Source: Sphingomonas echinoides ATCC 14820 (GTDB lineage Bacteria > Pseudomonadota > Alphaproteobacteria > Sphingomonadales > Sphingomonadaceae). Taken from it: a DNA stretch of 64,000 nt. Shown piece by piece: positions 1-8,603 of the stretch. The notes below the pieces were generated by a model. That model was not told the origin of the DNA. It did no database searches and was given only the letters and a program-made list of their open reading frames with translations. Where the stretch lies: contig NZ_JH584235.1 in assembly GCF_000241465.1 (NCBI RefSeq), forward strand, positions 1,627,536 through 1,691,535, read 5' to 3'. The translations under genes were made by a program, and so were the position numbers. How positions within the stretch are numbered: the stretch's first letter is position 1; every line of letters begins with the position of its first letter.

Positions 1-1
1 C

Positions 2-346
2 TTCGGTCACGTATCAGGCGATGCGGTCCTGCGCGCATTTTCGAACCTTCTCCAATCCACGCTGCGAACATCGGACCTGGTGGCGCGATATGGCGGCGAG
101 GAATTTGTCGCAATCCTGGACGGGGCAACCGTCGAGCAGGCGGAGCTGGTATGTGAACGAGTTCGCGCGAACTTTGCAGCTGCCGCCTGCAGAGCCGAGG
201 ATGGGAGAGTTATCCGCGCGACGGTCAGTGTCGGCATCGCCTCGATTACGCCCGGCACAACGGCGGATCAGCTTCTCAGGATCGCCGACCAGGCTCTGTA
301 CGATGCCAAGGCGAACGGCCGGAACAGGTTGGTGTTGGCGGCATAG
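2..346 (+). CDS. Diguanylate cyclase, GGDEF domain (3' end only)
   Basis: The left edge cuts this gene; frame 2 is open from base 2 to the stop at 344-346. The translation is the C-terminal two thirds of a GGDEF domain: a segment FGHVSGDAVLRAF, then the active-site signature RYGGEEF, then a typical C-terminal ADQALYDAKANGRNRL helix. GGDEF domains condense two GTP into cyclic di-GMP. The signature is GGEEF, which is a functional variant in the family. The N-terminal sensory part lies outside the window, so input and membrane topology are unknown. It is followed by a 150-base spacer and then a convergent gene; this spacer may hold the left boundary of the mobile region. Confidence 0.9.
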   Translation, partial: FGHVSGDAVLRAFSNLLQSTLRTSDLVARYGGEEFVAILDGATVEQAELVCERVRANFAAAACRAEDGRVIRATVSVGIASITPGTTADQLLRIADQALYDAKANGRNRLVLAA

Positions 347-494
347 GGACTTGTTCCAACCAGACATTCAAGCACTGCTTGCCTGACGGATGACCTTGCA
401 GCTGGCAAGCGCTGATCAAAATGGGCAAGAGCGGCATGTGCGACGAGCTCGTCCCACCCCTGCACAAAATGGCCTGCATTTGGTAGACCCAATC

Positions 495-2474
495 CTACAG
501 ATTCCACAAGGCCTCCACCGCTAACCGCTGCCGATCCTTGCCGGGCGGTGCGAGCATCCGCTCGCGGAGGTTGGGATCCACCGTGATCGGACTGACGGCG
601 GCGAGCAGCAGCGCGACCTCGCGGATAATGGCCTCGCGATACGCGCGCGAATGTTGGGACGCGCGATCCGCCGCCAGTTCGGCGACCTGCAGGCGGTCAA
701 AGAAGCGGCGGAACAGGTCCTGGATCCGCTCGAGCGGATGCTGACGTGGCAGGTCGGTACATTCGGCCAGCGCATCGTCCTCCGCATTAGGGCTGCGGGA
801 AAAACGCTCTGCCAGGCAGGCATCGCGCATCACGGCCTGCGCGGGGTCGTACTGAACGTAGCGGCAGCAGTTGCGCAGGAACGCGAGCTCGGCGTCGGGC
901 CGCAGCCATGCCTCGAACCGGAACCCCTGCGTCCATCCCGGCTCGCCGATCGGGCGGGCGCAGCGCTTCGCGCGGTCGCCGGCCAATTCATAGGGGCTGG
1001 AGCGATGCTTGCGATCGCACTCGGATTCGGCCAGCTGCGGCAGCGCGCGGGTAAGGCCGTGCTGGCGCTCGTAGAGTCTCTCCACCTCGTCGCGCAGGTG
1101 CGGGTTGTCGATCAGCGTCGGCACGATAGCGCGGCACCAGCCGTCGTCCGATCCACCGAACTTGCTCTCGCGCTGGAGGATGCTGCGCGCGGTCGGCAGG
1201 CAGAGGCCGGCGGTGATGACGACGGCGAGTTCGATGGTGGCAGTGCCCAGCCTGTTGTCGGATTCCAGGCCGTGCTGGCCAGGTTGGCGATAGTCGCCTT
1301 CGAGCCCCTTCATGTTGTCGGCCATGTGGATCAGCGCGACAGCGGCTAGCATCCCAGGCTCGACGCCGAGGAAGTAGCGCACCGGCATGGCGCCCGCGAC
1401 CCAGCGCACGCCGCGATAGCGGGACCGGAACACCGCGCAATTGGTAAAGGCGGTGGCGATGCGATCGCCGTCTTCATCCGATGCCGGGTTCATCGTCGGG
1501 TGGAGAGCGCGGACGTGCGCCGCGCCTTCGGCGATGAACGCGTCGGTCTCGATTGCCGCTACCCCGGTCAGCGACGAGCAGCCCAGCAGTGCCGCCTTCA
1601 CGCCGTCGCGGGTGACGCCTTTTGCGGCCTGCAGACAGTCGATGATCTCGAACAGCCGCTCGAACTCGCTCATCAAGGCGGTGCCATACATCAGCCGGCG
1701 GAGCCGGCTGGGAATGCCGCTCTTCGGGTTGGACACCGGCAGATCGCCCTTGCGCATCTTGCGGCCGAGCTTCCAGGCCGTCACCATGTCGCGCCGCCAC
1801 AGCGCGACGAACAGCGCCGGGTTGCTCTCCTGTAGCGCGACAAGATTGTCGCGATGCGTCGCGGTGCTGAACATCAGCAGCGACAGCTGCGTCTCGTCGG
1901 TCACATGACGAGCGTCGTGATCGACGAGGTGGATCACGTCACGGTCTTCGCCTTCGGCGATCCCGAGCGCCGCGCGATCGGCGGGGCGAACTTCACCGGA
2001 ATCGCGGCAATAGATCAGGTGCGGCAGCGCGAACGGACTGTAGAGCGACCGCCAGCGCAGCACGACGAAATAGTCGGTCTGCCGCTTGCCGGCCGGAACC
2101 GGCACGCCATCGATAGTGACGATGGTGCCGTCGAACGCGAACCCGTCCAGCGCCGACAGGCCGGCGACGACGTCCCGCTCCGGCGCGGGAATACGGTCGC
2201 GGTCGGCCGCGAGATCGGCCGACAGGCCGGAGACCACGGGATGTCCGACCACGAGGATGTCGCGCACGCCGGGGAAGCGGATCTGGTCGCGCTCGGCGCG
2301 CCGCATCTCCGCCGACGACACCAGGTCGGTGTCCGGGTCATCGGCGAACCATCCCTCGGGGCGTTGGGCGAGCCGATCAGCATACGCCCACACGCCGCGA
2401 AACGGATACAACAGCTTGGTCGCCATTGTCTGGTCGATACGTTCCCCGTAGATCGGGCCGGGATATGCAGTCAT
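495..2474 (-). CDS. Unrecognised 659-aa protein of the mobile region
   Basis: I do not recognise this protein. The frame is open further upstream, but the ATG at 2474 overlaps the stop of the preceding gene (ATGA), giving a natural translationally coupled start and 659 residues. No signal peptide or clear membrane segment is seen; the protein looks soluble and mixed alpha/beta, rich in Arg, Asp and Ala. Cysteines and histidines are scattered without an obvious metal-binding cluster. It is the last gene of a three-gene minus-strand operon divergent from a relaxase, which suggests a role in the life of the mobile element (maintenance, transfer or host interaction). The catalytic role, if any, cannot be read from sequence. 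Confidence 0.8.
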   Translation of the reverse strand: MTAYPGPIYGERIDQTMATKLLYPFRGVWAYADRLAQRPEGWFADDPDTDLVSSAEMRRAERDQIRFPGVRDILVVGHPVVSGLSADLAADRDRIPAPERDVVAGLSALDGFAFDGTIVTIDGVPVPAGKRQTDYFVVLRWRSLYSPFALPHLIYCRDSGEVRPADRAALGIAEGEDRDVIHLVDHDARHVTDETQLSLLMFSTATHRDNLVALQESNPALFVALWRRDMVTAWKLGRKMRKGDLPVSNPKSGIPSRLRRLMYGTALMSEFERLFEIIDCLQAAKGVTRDGVKAALLGCSSLTGVAAIETDAFIAEGAAHVRALHPTMNPASDEDGDRIATAFTNCAVFRSRYRGVRWVAGAMPVRYFLGVEPGMLAAVALIHMADNMKGLEGDYRQPGQHGLESDNRLGTATIELAVVITAGLCLPTARSILQRESKFGGSDDGWCRAIVPTLIDNPHLRDEVERLYERQHGLTRALPQLAESECDRKHRSSPYELAGDRAKRCARPIGEPGWTQGFRFEAWLRPDAELAFLRNCCRYVQYDPAQAVMRDACLAERFSRSPNAEDDALAECTDLPRQHPLERIQDLFRRFFDRLQVAELAADRASQHSRAYREAIIREVALLLAAVSPITVDPNLRERMLAPPGKDRQRLAVEALWNL

Positions 2475-3298
2475 GACGTCTTCCTCTTCGACCGCCAATC
2501 GGCGGCATAATTGTTCCATGCGGCGTCCTCGCGGGCCGTGTCCTCGGACTCGAACCGCTCCAAGTCCCCTTGTAGGATTTGGAGTCGCTCCCAAGAAGCG
2601 AACGCCGCATTGACGGCCTTGTAGAGCGCGTCGGGCGCGCTTGAGTCGGCGAGCGCCGGGCGCAGCTCGGCGAGCTCCCCGGCGATGATCGCGACCTCCC
2701 GCTCGATCGCGAGCGGATCGGGCAGACGGTGCGCATGCCCGTTGCGATCGATCCAGGCGAACCAGCCATCATCCGCCTGCGCCCGCCGCGCGAAGCGCGT
2801 CTGTTCATCGAGCCACGCCTTCGCCTCTCCCCGTGTCGCCGTGTCAGGCGGCGCGGTTCGCGACTCGCACGCCGCGATCGCGCGGCGCTGGAGCGCCGTC
2901 ATCGGCGCGGCCAGGATCTGCGCGCGCGTCTCGGGCGCGCCAGCGGTCGCGGCGAGAATTCGTTCGTGCTCGCCATGCAACGCTACGACCAACGTGATGT
3001 CGGCGATCATCGCCGGCAACCGGTCGATATGCTCGGCGAGCTTCGCGGCCTCGGCACGCGTCACCGCGACGGCATGCGCATTCCAGCGGGCAAGATCGTC
3101 GCGTAGCTGGTCGAGCCGGGGCTGGAGCTTCCTGATCGCGGCGCGGGCCGGGTCGCGGATCATGCGGTCCGGATTGTCGAGCATGGCGACATAGCGATCC
3201 ATCTCCTCCGCAATGGCCGCCGCCTCGGCTTCGATCGGCGCTGGGCTGTCGAGTTGGTGTCGCCGCCCGTCGCGGTCGGTCCACATGAACGCGCTCAC
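2471..3298 (-). CDS. Unrecognised 275-aa protein with an internal duplication
   Basis: Function unknown. The protein contains two related halves. Residues 5-30 (MWTDRDGRRHQLDSPAPIEA and following) match a second block near residue 180 that begins WFAWIDRNGHAHRLPDPLAI. Both blocks share W-x-D-R-x-G-x-x-H-x-L-x-x-P-x-x-I-E-x-E-x-x-x-I-A-x-E and are followed by long Ala/Glu/Arg-rich helices, so the protein is probably a tandem of a small domain plus coiled-coil-like helices. It overlaps its neighbours on both sides by four bases (ATGA type), which makes it the middle gene of a coupled three-gene operon. No signal peptide. The paired architecture hints at a structural or adaptor role, but that is inference. 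Confidence 0.8.
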   Translation of the reverse strand: MSAFMWTDRDGRRHQLDSPAPIEAEAAAIAEEMDRYVAMLDNPDRMIRDPARAAIRKLQPRLDQLRDDLARWNAHAVAVTRAEAAKLAEHIDRLPAMIADITLVVALHGEHERILAATAGAPETRAQILAAPMTALQRRAIAACESRTAPPDTATRGEAKAWLDEQTRFARRAQADDGWFAWIDRNGHAHRLPDPLAIEREVAIIAGELAELRPALADSSAPDALYKAVNAAFASWERLQILQGDLERFESEDTAREDAAWNNYAADWRSKRKTS

Positions 3299-3927
3299 GC
3301 CACGAACTCGCGATAGTTCATGTTGGCGCCATGCGCCTCCAGCCAGTCGGCGGCATGGCCGCGCGACACATGCCCCGGCACGTCGATGCAGCGCAGGCGG
3401 CAGGTGACCCGGATCAGCCAGCGCTGGTCACGCGTCATGCCTTCTTCGCGCCACGCGCCCTCGAGCCGGAACTCGGCGTCGCGCGCGAGCCATTCCGCGC
3501 GATCCCCGTCATAGACAGCGAGCCGGCGCGCCCAGGTCTCGTAGAGTCCGCGCGCAGACAGGTCGCGGTCGAAGCGGTCGATCATCATGACGATCGCCTG
3601 GCCGAACGACACCGACGGATCGATGTCTATCAGCTCGTCCATGTCGCCCCAGACCTGGTCGGCCCAGAATGCCAGCAGCCCGGCCAGCGCATCGGCGTCG
3701 ATCGCCGACAGGCCGATGTTCACCAGCACACCGCCCAGCGCGATCTTATTGTGGACCTCGGTCGGCTCGGCGACCACCGTCTTGAATCGGGGTGCGACAA
3801 GCGCACGGCGGCGTTCGGTGATGGCCGCCCGATTCTCGCCAAGCCGCGCAATATCGGCGTCGGCCTTGGCCAACACGCGGTCGATGTCCGGCTGGCCATC
3901 GGCGTTTTCGTAAATTTGCGAATTCAT
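3295..3927 (-). CDS. Unrecognised 210-aa protein, first gene of minus-strand trio
   Basis: Unknown function. It has an excellent ribosome binding site (AAGGAGG seven bases before the ATG at 3927). The N-terminal 50 residues are predicted helical and charged (DIDRVLAKADADIARLG). A hydrophobic stretch ALGGVLVNIGLSAIDADALA at about residue 65 recalls short accessory conjugation proteins of the TraC/TraD type in alphaproteobacterial plasmids, but the resemblance is too weak to name it. The C-terminal part is Trp/Arg-rich. Its start faces the relaxase gene across a 139-bp spacer that carries a perfect hairpin, the usual position for accessory DNA-processing genes beside an origin of transfer. Stop overlaps the next gene start. 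Confidence 0.8.
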   Translation of the reverse strand: MNSQIYENADGQPDIDRVLAKADADIARLGENRAAITERRRALVAPRFKTVVAEPTEVHNKIALGGVLVNIGLSAIDADALAGLLAFWADQVWGDMDELIDIDPSVSFGQAIVMMIDRFDRDLSARGLYETWARRLAVYDGDRAEWLARDAEFRLEGAWREEGMTRDQRWLIRVTCRLRCIDVPGHVSRGHAADWLEAHGANMNYREFVA

Positions 3928-3977
3928 GGTGCTTCCTCCTTCGGTGGAAGCGGTATGATCGGGCGATTCGGACGATG

Positions 3978-4007
3978 ATCCTTCCCGGAGTTAAGTCCGG
4001 GAAGGAT
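3978..4007. other. oriT: Candidate origin of transfer: perfect 11-bp inverted repeat beside the relaxase
   Basis: ATCCTTCCCGG (3978-3988) and CCGGGAAGGAT (3997-4007) form a perfect 11-bp inverted repeat around the 8-base spacer AGTTAAGT. It sits in the 139-bp gap between a divergent accessory gene and a MobA/MobL-type relaxase, where oriT hairpins of mobilizable elements usually lie. No T-run follows, so it is not an obvious terminator, and it lies between divergent genes where a terminator would be unexpected. It could also be an operator controlling both genes. The nic site cannot be assigned. Confidence 0.4.
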
Positions 4008-4066
4008 GACGGATTCAGGAGGGGTAGAGTTGGGGGGCTAAGATTGGCGCAAGAAATGTTTCACCG

Positions 4067-6583
4067 ATGGCGAACCCCTCATCCCCCGTTCGGGCTCCTC
4101 GAAACGCCCCCCAACCCAAGGTGCATCGCTACATCGATGCGCTCGTCGGCGACGATTTCGGCCGCCAGTCGAAGCTGACCACCTACAGCGCCAACGGTTT
4201 CGCCAGGAAGAAGCTCGACACCGCGTCCCAATCGCTTCAACTCAGAAGCGAACGGCAGGAAAAGCAGCTTCGCCGTATCGAGATTCGCGAATGGCGCGCG
4301 GCCGAGCGCAGCGTCGCGGCCGACCTGCGCGAGAGCGACCACCGCATCCGCTTAATGTGGCGCTCGCTCAGGACCGGGGTGCGACCGGAAAAGAAGGTGC
4401 GGCATTCGCCGCCGAGGGATCGGAAGCGCCACTGGCCCTACTCGGCAGTCGCGCTGCCCAAATATGACGGCCCGGTGATCGATCGCCGCGGCGAGCGCGG
4501 CGTGTTCCTGCGGATACGCTATTACTCGCGGCGCACAGCGGAAGCTGGCGTGTCGCAGCGCGTCGTCAAATATTGCTACAACGGTGCTGCTATCGATCCG
4601 GATGGCAACCCGTATGTCGCGACCAACGTCGGGCTGACGATCGACGAGGCCCTGTGCGGGTTCGACCATCTCGAACAGGTCAACTGGGCGTCGCAGAAAA
4701 ACGCCAAGCTGCTGATGCACGGCATCCTGGCGGTCGATCATCGTCAGTCGCCTGACGAGATGATGACCTGCGGCGTGCGCTGGGCAGAGGAGACGCTCGG
4801 CCGGTTCGACCTGCCGTATCTGGTCACGCTGCACGCCCCGCCGCCGGACGGCGACCAGAGGAACTGGCACCTGCACATCGTGTGGTCGTTCCGGCCTCTG
4901 GTCCGCACCGGGGACCATGAATGGCAGGTGGCTGAGATGCTGCGCACCGATCTCGACAATCCCGCCGCGATGAAGGTGTTCCGCGAGATGTTCGCGAGCG
5001 TCATGACCGAGATGTCGTTCGAGGCCGGGCAGAACCAGGTGTGGACCGCCAAGAGCAACGTCGATCGCGGCCTGCCGCACGAACCGCAGGTCCATCTCGG
5101 CGGAGCCGGCACCAACCGCGCGCGCAGCGGCGAGCGTGTCGAACAGAACGAGGAGAACCATGAGCGCGTCATGCGCTCGAAGGCGGCGGTGATCGACGAC
5201 GAGCTGCGCCATGCCGACGAGGCGGTCGCGAAAGCGCAGTATGTCGCGCGCTCTGTCATCGCCCGCTTCGCCCGGACGCCGACGGTGCCGATGCGGATTC
5301 CGGAGCGGGTGGTCGCCGCTACGATGGCGCTGCCTGTGCCGGCGTTCGGCGCGCTGCCGCGACTGTCGTCCGCGTCTATCATCGTGCCGGCGGTAATTCA
5401 GCAGGGCAGGATCGAGCCCGCGAAGGTCATCGGATCGATCGTCGAGACGGGGCGGAAAGTGCCCCGCCGCTCTTCCGTCACGATCGCATCTGCGACGCCG
5501 CCGCAACGGCTTGCGCGCCCCGCGCGCCTCGAAATCGCAAATTTGCGAATTCCGGCACTCCCGCTTGCAACTATGCACAAGTTGGAGTCGGCAAACTTGC
5601 CGTCCGCACCGCCCCGGGCGGCCATTCCATCGTTGCCCGCATCGCCGCTCGCCGGCCCGCTTCGCACGGCGCAGACCGAGCATATCGCCATCATGCCGCC
5701 AGACACCGCAAGGGCGATCGTTCCCAAATTATCGATGGTCACAGCGGTCATGGTGTCGAGATCGATCCATGATATACCGACCGGACCGGTGCCGAGCCGA
5801 TCGATCCAACCGGCTTCGATAGGGATGCAAGTGTCGATCGGGGCACTGCCCATATTGGCCAATCTCGATTTCATCGATCGCGTGATCGACCGCGCCAATA
5901 ACGCGACACGTCTTGATGACGAACGCCGCCAGCGCGAGCGCGATGAAACCGTACGCAGGGAACGCGAGATCAGCGCGGCAACCGACCAGCGCCAGGCGGT
6001 CGATCGTCTGCTGCTGGCGATCAGGACTGAGCGTCATTACCTCGCCGAGAAGCAGGGCCTGCGAACGGTCGATGCAGCCCTTCTTCTGCGCTTCGGCTTG
6101 TCGGACGATGACGTTGCAGCTGCCCATATGCAGGACCAGCTTGAACAACTCGCGCAGGTTCAAAACGGCGAGCTGTCGCGGATCCATGCCTATATCTCGG
6201 CATCGCCGGATCACTTGCGCCGCGACGGCGAGCATTGGGCGCTTGATGCGGGCGCGCCCGCCGATATCCGTCAGCTCGTGACGGCATGGCGCAACGACCG
6301 CACATTCAACGCGGCGCTCAGCCGCCTTGCTGGGGCAAGACCCGGGGTTGTCGCCGAGGTTGCCGTGCCGGAGGCGAAAGATGCTCCCGGTAGTGCCTGG
6401 CGGCAGGCGCGAGCGAGCCGGGATCGTGCCATGGCGGCGTGGGATGCGAACGAGCGATCCGATGGCCGTGGCATGCCCCGCCCCGGTCAGCAGATCGATC
6501 GTCCGGGCGTGTCGCAGAATGCAGATCGATCAGACGTGGTGCGCCACCGGCCACCTCTTCCGGACCGAGGATTTGGTGATTGA
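4067..6583 (+). CDS. MobA/MobL-type relaxase, 838 aa
   Basis: Probable relaxase that nicks and covalently holds DNA at an origin of transfer. A tyrosine pair (RIRYYSRR) lies near residue 150, followed by conserved mid-domain helices. The metal-binding motif HAPPPDGDQRNWHLHIVW lies near residues 258-275, with the HxH arrangement typical of the HUH endonuclease fold and the N-W-H-L-H-I spacing seen in MobA/MobL proteins. The first 120 residues are basic and the 450 C-terminal residues are Pro/Ala/Ile-rich, then charged and helical (a run of RERDET-like residues near 625). No helicase or primase motifs were seen. There is no coupling protein or type IV secretion gene in the window, so transfer would need a helper. 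The start has only a weak Shine-Dalgarno sequence. Confidence 0.75.
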   Translation: MANPSSPVRAPRNAPQPKVHRYIDALVGDDFGRQSKLTTYSANGFARKKLDTASQSLQLRSERQEKQLRRIEIREWRAAERSVAADLRESDHRIRLMWRSLRTGVRPEKKVRHSPPRDRKRHWPYSAVALPKYDGPVIDRRGERGVFLRIRYYSRRTAEAGVSQRVVKYCYNGAAIDPDGNPYVATNVGLTIDEALCGFDHLEQVNWASQKNAKLLMHGILAVDHRQSPDEMMTCGVRWAEETLGRFDLPYLVTLHAPPPDGDQRNWHLHIVWSFRPLVRTGDHEWQVAEMLRTDLDNPAAMKVFREMFASVMTEMSFEAGQNQVWTAKSNVDRGLPHEPQVHLGGAGTNRARSGERVEQNEENHERVMRSKAAVIDDELRHADEAVAKAQYVARSVIARFARTPTVPMRIPERVVAATMALPVPAFGALPRLSSASIIVPAVIQQGRIEPAKVIGSIVETGRKVPRRSSVTIASATPPQRLARPARLEIANLRIPALPLATMHKLESANLPSAPPRAAIPSLPASPLAGPLRTAQTEHIAIMPPDTARAIVPKLSMVTAVMVSRSIHDIPTGPVPSRSIQPASIGMQVSIGALPILANLDFIDRVIDRANNATRLDDERRQRERDETVRREREISAATDQRQAVDRLLLAIRTERHYLAEKQGLRTVDAALLLRFGLSDDDVAAAHMQDQLEQLAQVQNGELSRIHAYISASPDHLRRDGEHWALDAGAPADIRQLVTAWRNDRTFNAALSRLAGARPGVVAEVAVPEAKDAPGSAWRQARASRDRAMAAWDANERSDGRGMPRPGQQIDRPGVSQNADRSDVVRHRPPLPDRGFGD

Positions 6584-6585
6584 GA

Positions 6586-6888
6586 TCAGCCGGCGCTGGC
6601 ACCGTCCGGCTGCCGGCGATCCAGGGCGTCAGTCCGCGCATCGCAGGACATTACGGCCTCTTCCTTGACGCCGTACATCACCCCGCGGAACTCGGTGCAA
6701 AAGCATTCGAGCCGTTCGGCGCCGGCCTTGTCCGCTATTCGGTACCAGCGGGCCGACGGACACACCGCGCAGACCGGGATTCGCTTCATTGCGCCGAGCA
6801 GGATCGGCGCCCCAAGCAGCGTGGGCCCCTGAAGGTGTTGGTTCTGTTCCAGCAGGTCGCGATCGTCGGCGGTCATGAAAGCCCGCAT
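6586..6888 (-). CDS. Small Cys-rich hypothetical protein
   Basis: A 100-residue protein convergent with the relaxase gene, ending three bases after it. It carries a CAVCPSARWY pair of cysteines followed about 20 residues later by CFC, a spacing that could bind zinc (C-x2-C...C-x-C). The start at 6888 has no strong Shine-Dalgarno sequence; an internal ATG five codons downstream (MTADDRDLL) is equally plausible. No signal peptide. Coding potential is supported by the ordered cysteine pattern and by the lack of any competing frame in this gap. Small zinc-ribbon proteins are common cargo of mobilizable elements, but no function can be assigned. Confidence 0.5.
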   Translation of the reverse strand: MRAFMTADDRDLLEQNQHLQGPTLLGAPILLGAMKRIPVCAVCPSARWYRIADKAGAERLECFCTEFRGVMYGVKEEAVMSCDARTDALDRRQPDGASAG

Positions 6889-7090
6889 ACGCGCCGAGAT
6901 TTAACATCTGGCTATCGCCTCGACTGCGCTCGCGGATGACATCACTTTGAGCTCGTCGTGGAAAACGGACTGAGGATCAGTCCTGTCGATCAGGGTGAAG
7001 GATGGAAAAAAGGTGCTGGTGCGCCGGACCGTCCGCGCACCCTGATCAAGCCCGCGGGCTGCTGCCCGCTTCCAACCAACGAGGTGCAAT

Positions 7091-7909
7091 ATGCGCGGTT
7101 CAACGCGGCGGCCGGATGATGTGCGCGTCCCCGGCTCGATCCTGGCCTACGATATCGAAACCATCGCCCCGCAGGTCGAGGATGGATCGTTTCCGCCATG
7201 GCCCACCCACCAGCCAGTCGCCATCGGCTTTGCGGACGCCAGGCTATCCCGCGGTAGCTGGACGTTCGCCATCGACGCGATGGTTCTGATCCCCGGAGAG
7301 TGCGACGAGGCGACAATGATCAGCGAGGCGGACCGGCGCATGGCCGCAGCTGAGGTCGTGACCTCGTATAACGGGCGCCAGTTCGATGCGCTCGTTCTTC
7401 GTCTCGCTGCCCAACGCCAACGTCTGTGGGGCCTAAAGGCGCTGGCCGATCACGCTGCCGCTAACCGCTTCGGCGGCGAGCACGCCGACCTCGCGGACCT
7501 CTATGCCAGCCATGGCCGCAAGGTCGGGCTGGCTTCGATTTGCGACGAAGTGGGTATCCCCGTAAAAACCGATGTCGCGGGCAGTGACGTTGGCGCGCTG
7601 TGGGAAGCAGGCGAACACGAACGCATCCGCCGATATGTCATGGAGGATTCGGTCGCGACATTGTGCCTGTATCTGGCGTGGGGTGCAGCGCGATCGGCCG
7701 ACGAAGCGGCGATCACGCGTCCCATGGCAGCCCTTGCCCGGCATATCGAGGCGACGCCGGGCCTGCAGCATCTGCACGCCTTCGTCGATTGCTCGCTGAT
7801 GCGCTGGTGTCGCCCGCGCGCAATGAAGGCCGATATCGGCGCCGCGCTGAAGCGCGTCACCGCCCGGCTGCGCAGAGAAGAGGATGAGCGCGCCTTCGCC
7901 ACCTCCTGA
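7091..7909 (+). CDS. PolB-type 3'-5' exonuclease (DnaQ fold), 272 aa
   Basis: Predicted DEDDy exonuclease of the family related to the exonuclease domain of DNA polymerase B. All catalytic motifs are visible: Exo I AYDIETIAP (D21, E23), Exo II TSYNGRQFDALVL (Y93, N94, D99) and Exo III RRYVMEDSVATL (Y182, D186). Family members degrade single-stranded or mismatched DNA 3' ends with two metal ions. There is no polymerase domain; the protein stands alone and ends with a basic helix. It begins a same-strand run of five genes. The start at 7091 follows ACGAGGTGCAAT, a modest ribosome binding site. Neighbouring relatives at 7989 and 10187 suggest the cassette arose by duplication and divergence. Confidence 0.85.
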   Translation: MRGSTRRPDDVRVPGSILAYDIETIAPQVEDGSFPPWPTHQPVAIGFADARLSRGSWTFAIDAMVLIPGECDEATMISEADRRMAAAEVVTSYNGRQFDALVLRLAAQRQRLWGLKALADHAAANRFGGEHADLADLYASHGRKVGLASICDEVGIPVKTDVAGSDVGALWEAGEHERIRRYVMEDSVATLCLYLAWGAARSADEAAITRPMAALARHIEATPGLQHLHAFVDCSLMRWCRPRAMKADIGAALKRVTARLRREEDERAFATS

Positions 7910-7988
7910 TCCTGTCACCACCATCAACGCCCTGCCGGCCCGGTTATCCTCTCAGGTGACCGGGCCGCTTTCATTTCGAGGAATATTC

Positions 7989-8603
7989 ATGACCACCGAT
8001 ACCGTTATTCTCGCCACATCCTGGATCCATCAGCCGGCTCTCGGCGACCGTCCCGCGCGCACGCTGCTGGTCGGCGCGGCGACCCTGACCTTTCGCTATC
8101 GCTTCGGCAGCGCGGGGTTCGACCTCGCGGCCCACAGCACCACCGTCACCGACGACCCGGTCGAGACGATCTCGTGGTTGGCCGACAGCTTCCATATCCC
8201 GCCGGGGCGATTGTTGCTGTGGCGTGCGGAAGACATCGTCGTGCCCTCGCTCATCGCCGCGGCCGAGACCGCGCGCGACGCACTCGCGTCGGCCAGGATG
8301 CTGCGCGAACTCGACCTCGTGTTCACCGGTGAGGTGATCGATGTCGCCGAGGCCTACGGCCACACGAACGCCACCTCCTTCGACGCAGTCGCGCACGGCG
8401 CCGACCTGAAGTTCGTGCCGATGACACGGGCCGATCTCGCCGAAGCGCACCGCACCGGCAATCACGGCGCGATCCGCGAGCATCTCGCAGCACGAGTCAA
8501 GGCAATCTGGCAGCTGTGGCTGGCCAGCCGCGAAGATACCGAGACGCTGACCGCCATGACCGAGGCCTGGCTGGCAACTCCGGACGCACAGGTGCGGCTG
8601 TGA
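7989..8603 (+). CDS. Probable catalytically inactive DnaQ-fold relative, 204 aa
   Basis: No obvious family at first sight, but the C-terminal half lines up with the exonuclease just upstream. VIDVAEAYGHTNATSFDAV, then FVPMTRADLAEAHRTGNH and EHLAARVKAIWQLWL occupy the positions of HADLADLYASHG, GSDVGALWEAGEH and YVMEDSVATLCLYL. RLLLWRAEDIVVPSLI sits where Exo II should be. The Exo I acidic pair is absent (VILATSWIHQ) and the Exo III aspartate is replaced (AARVK), so it would lack exonuclease activity; a binding or regulatory subunit is my inference. The start at 7989 is chosen for its GAGGA ribosome binding site eight bases upstream, although the frame is open from 7884. Stop overlaps the next start (TGATG). 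Confidence 0.7.
   Translation: MTTDTVILATSWIHQPALGDRPARTLLVGAATLTFRYRFGSAGFDLAAHSTTVTDDPVETISWLADSFHIPPGRLLLWRAEDIVVPSLIAAAETARDALASARMLRELDLVFTGEVIDVAEAYGHTNATSFDAVAHGADLKFVPMTRADLAEAHRTGNHGAIREHLAARVKAIWQLWLASREDTETLTAMTEAWLATPDAQVRL

Noticed and set aside
651..1349. Plus-strand open frame opposite the 659-aa unknown gene
   Set aside because: The minus-strand frame is longer, is coupled to its upstream neighbour by ATGA and has normal composition.
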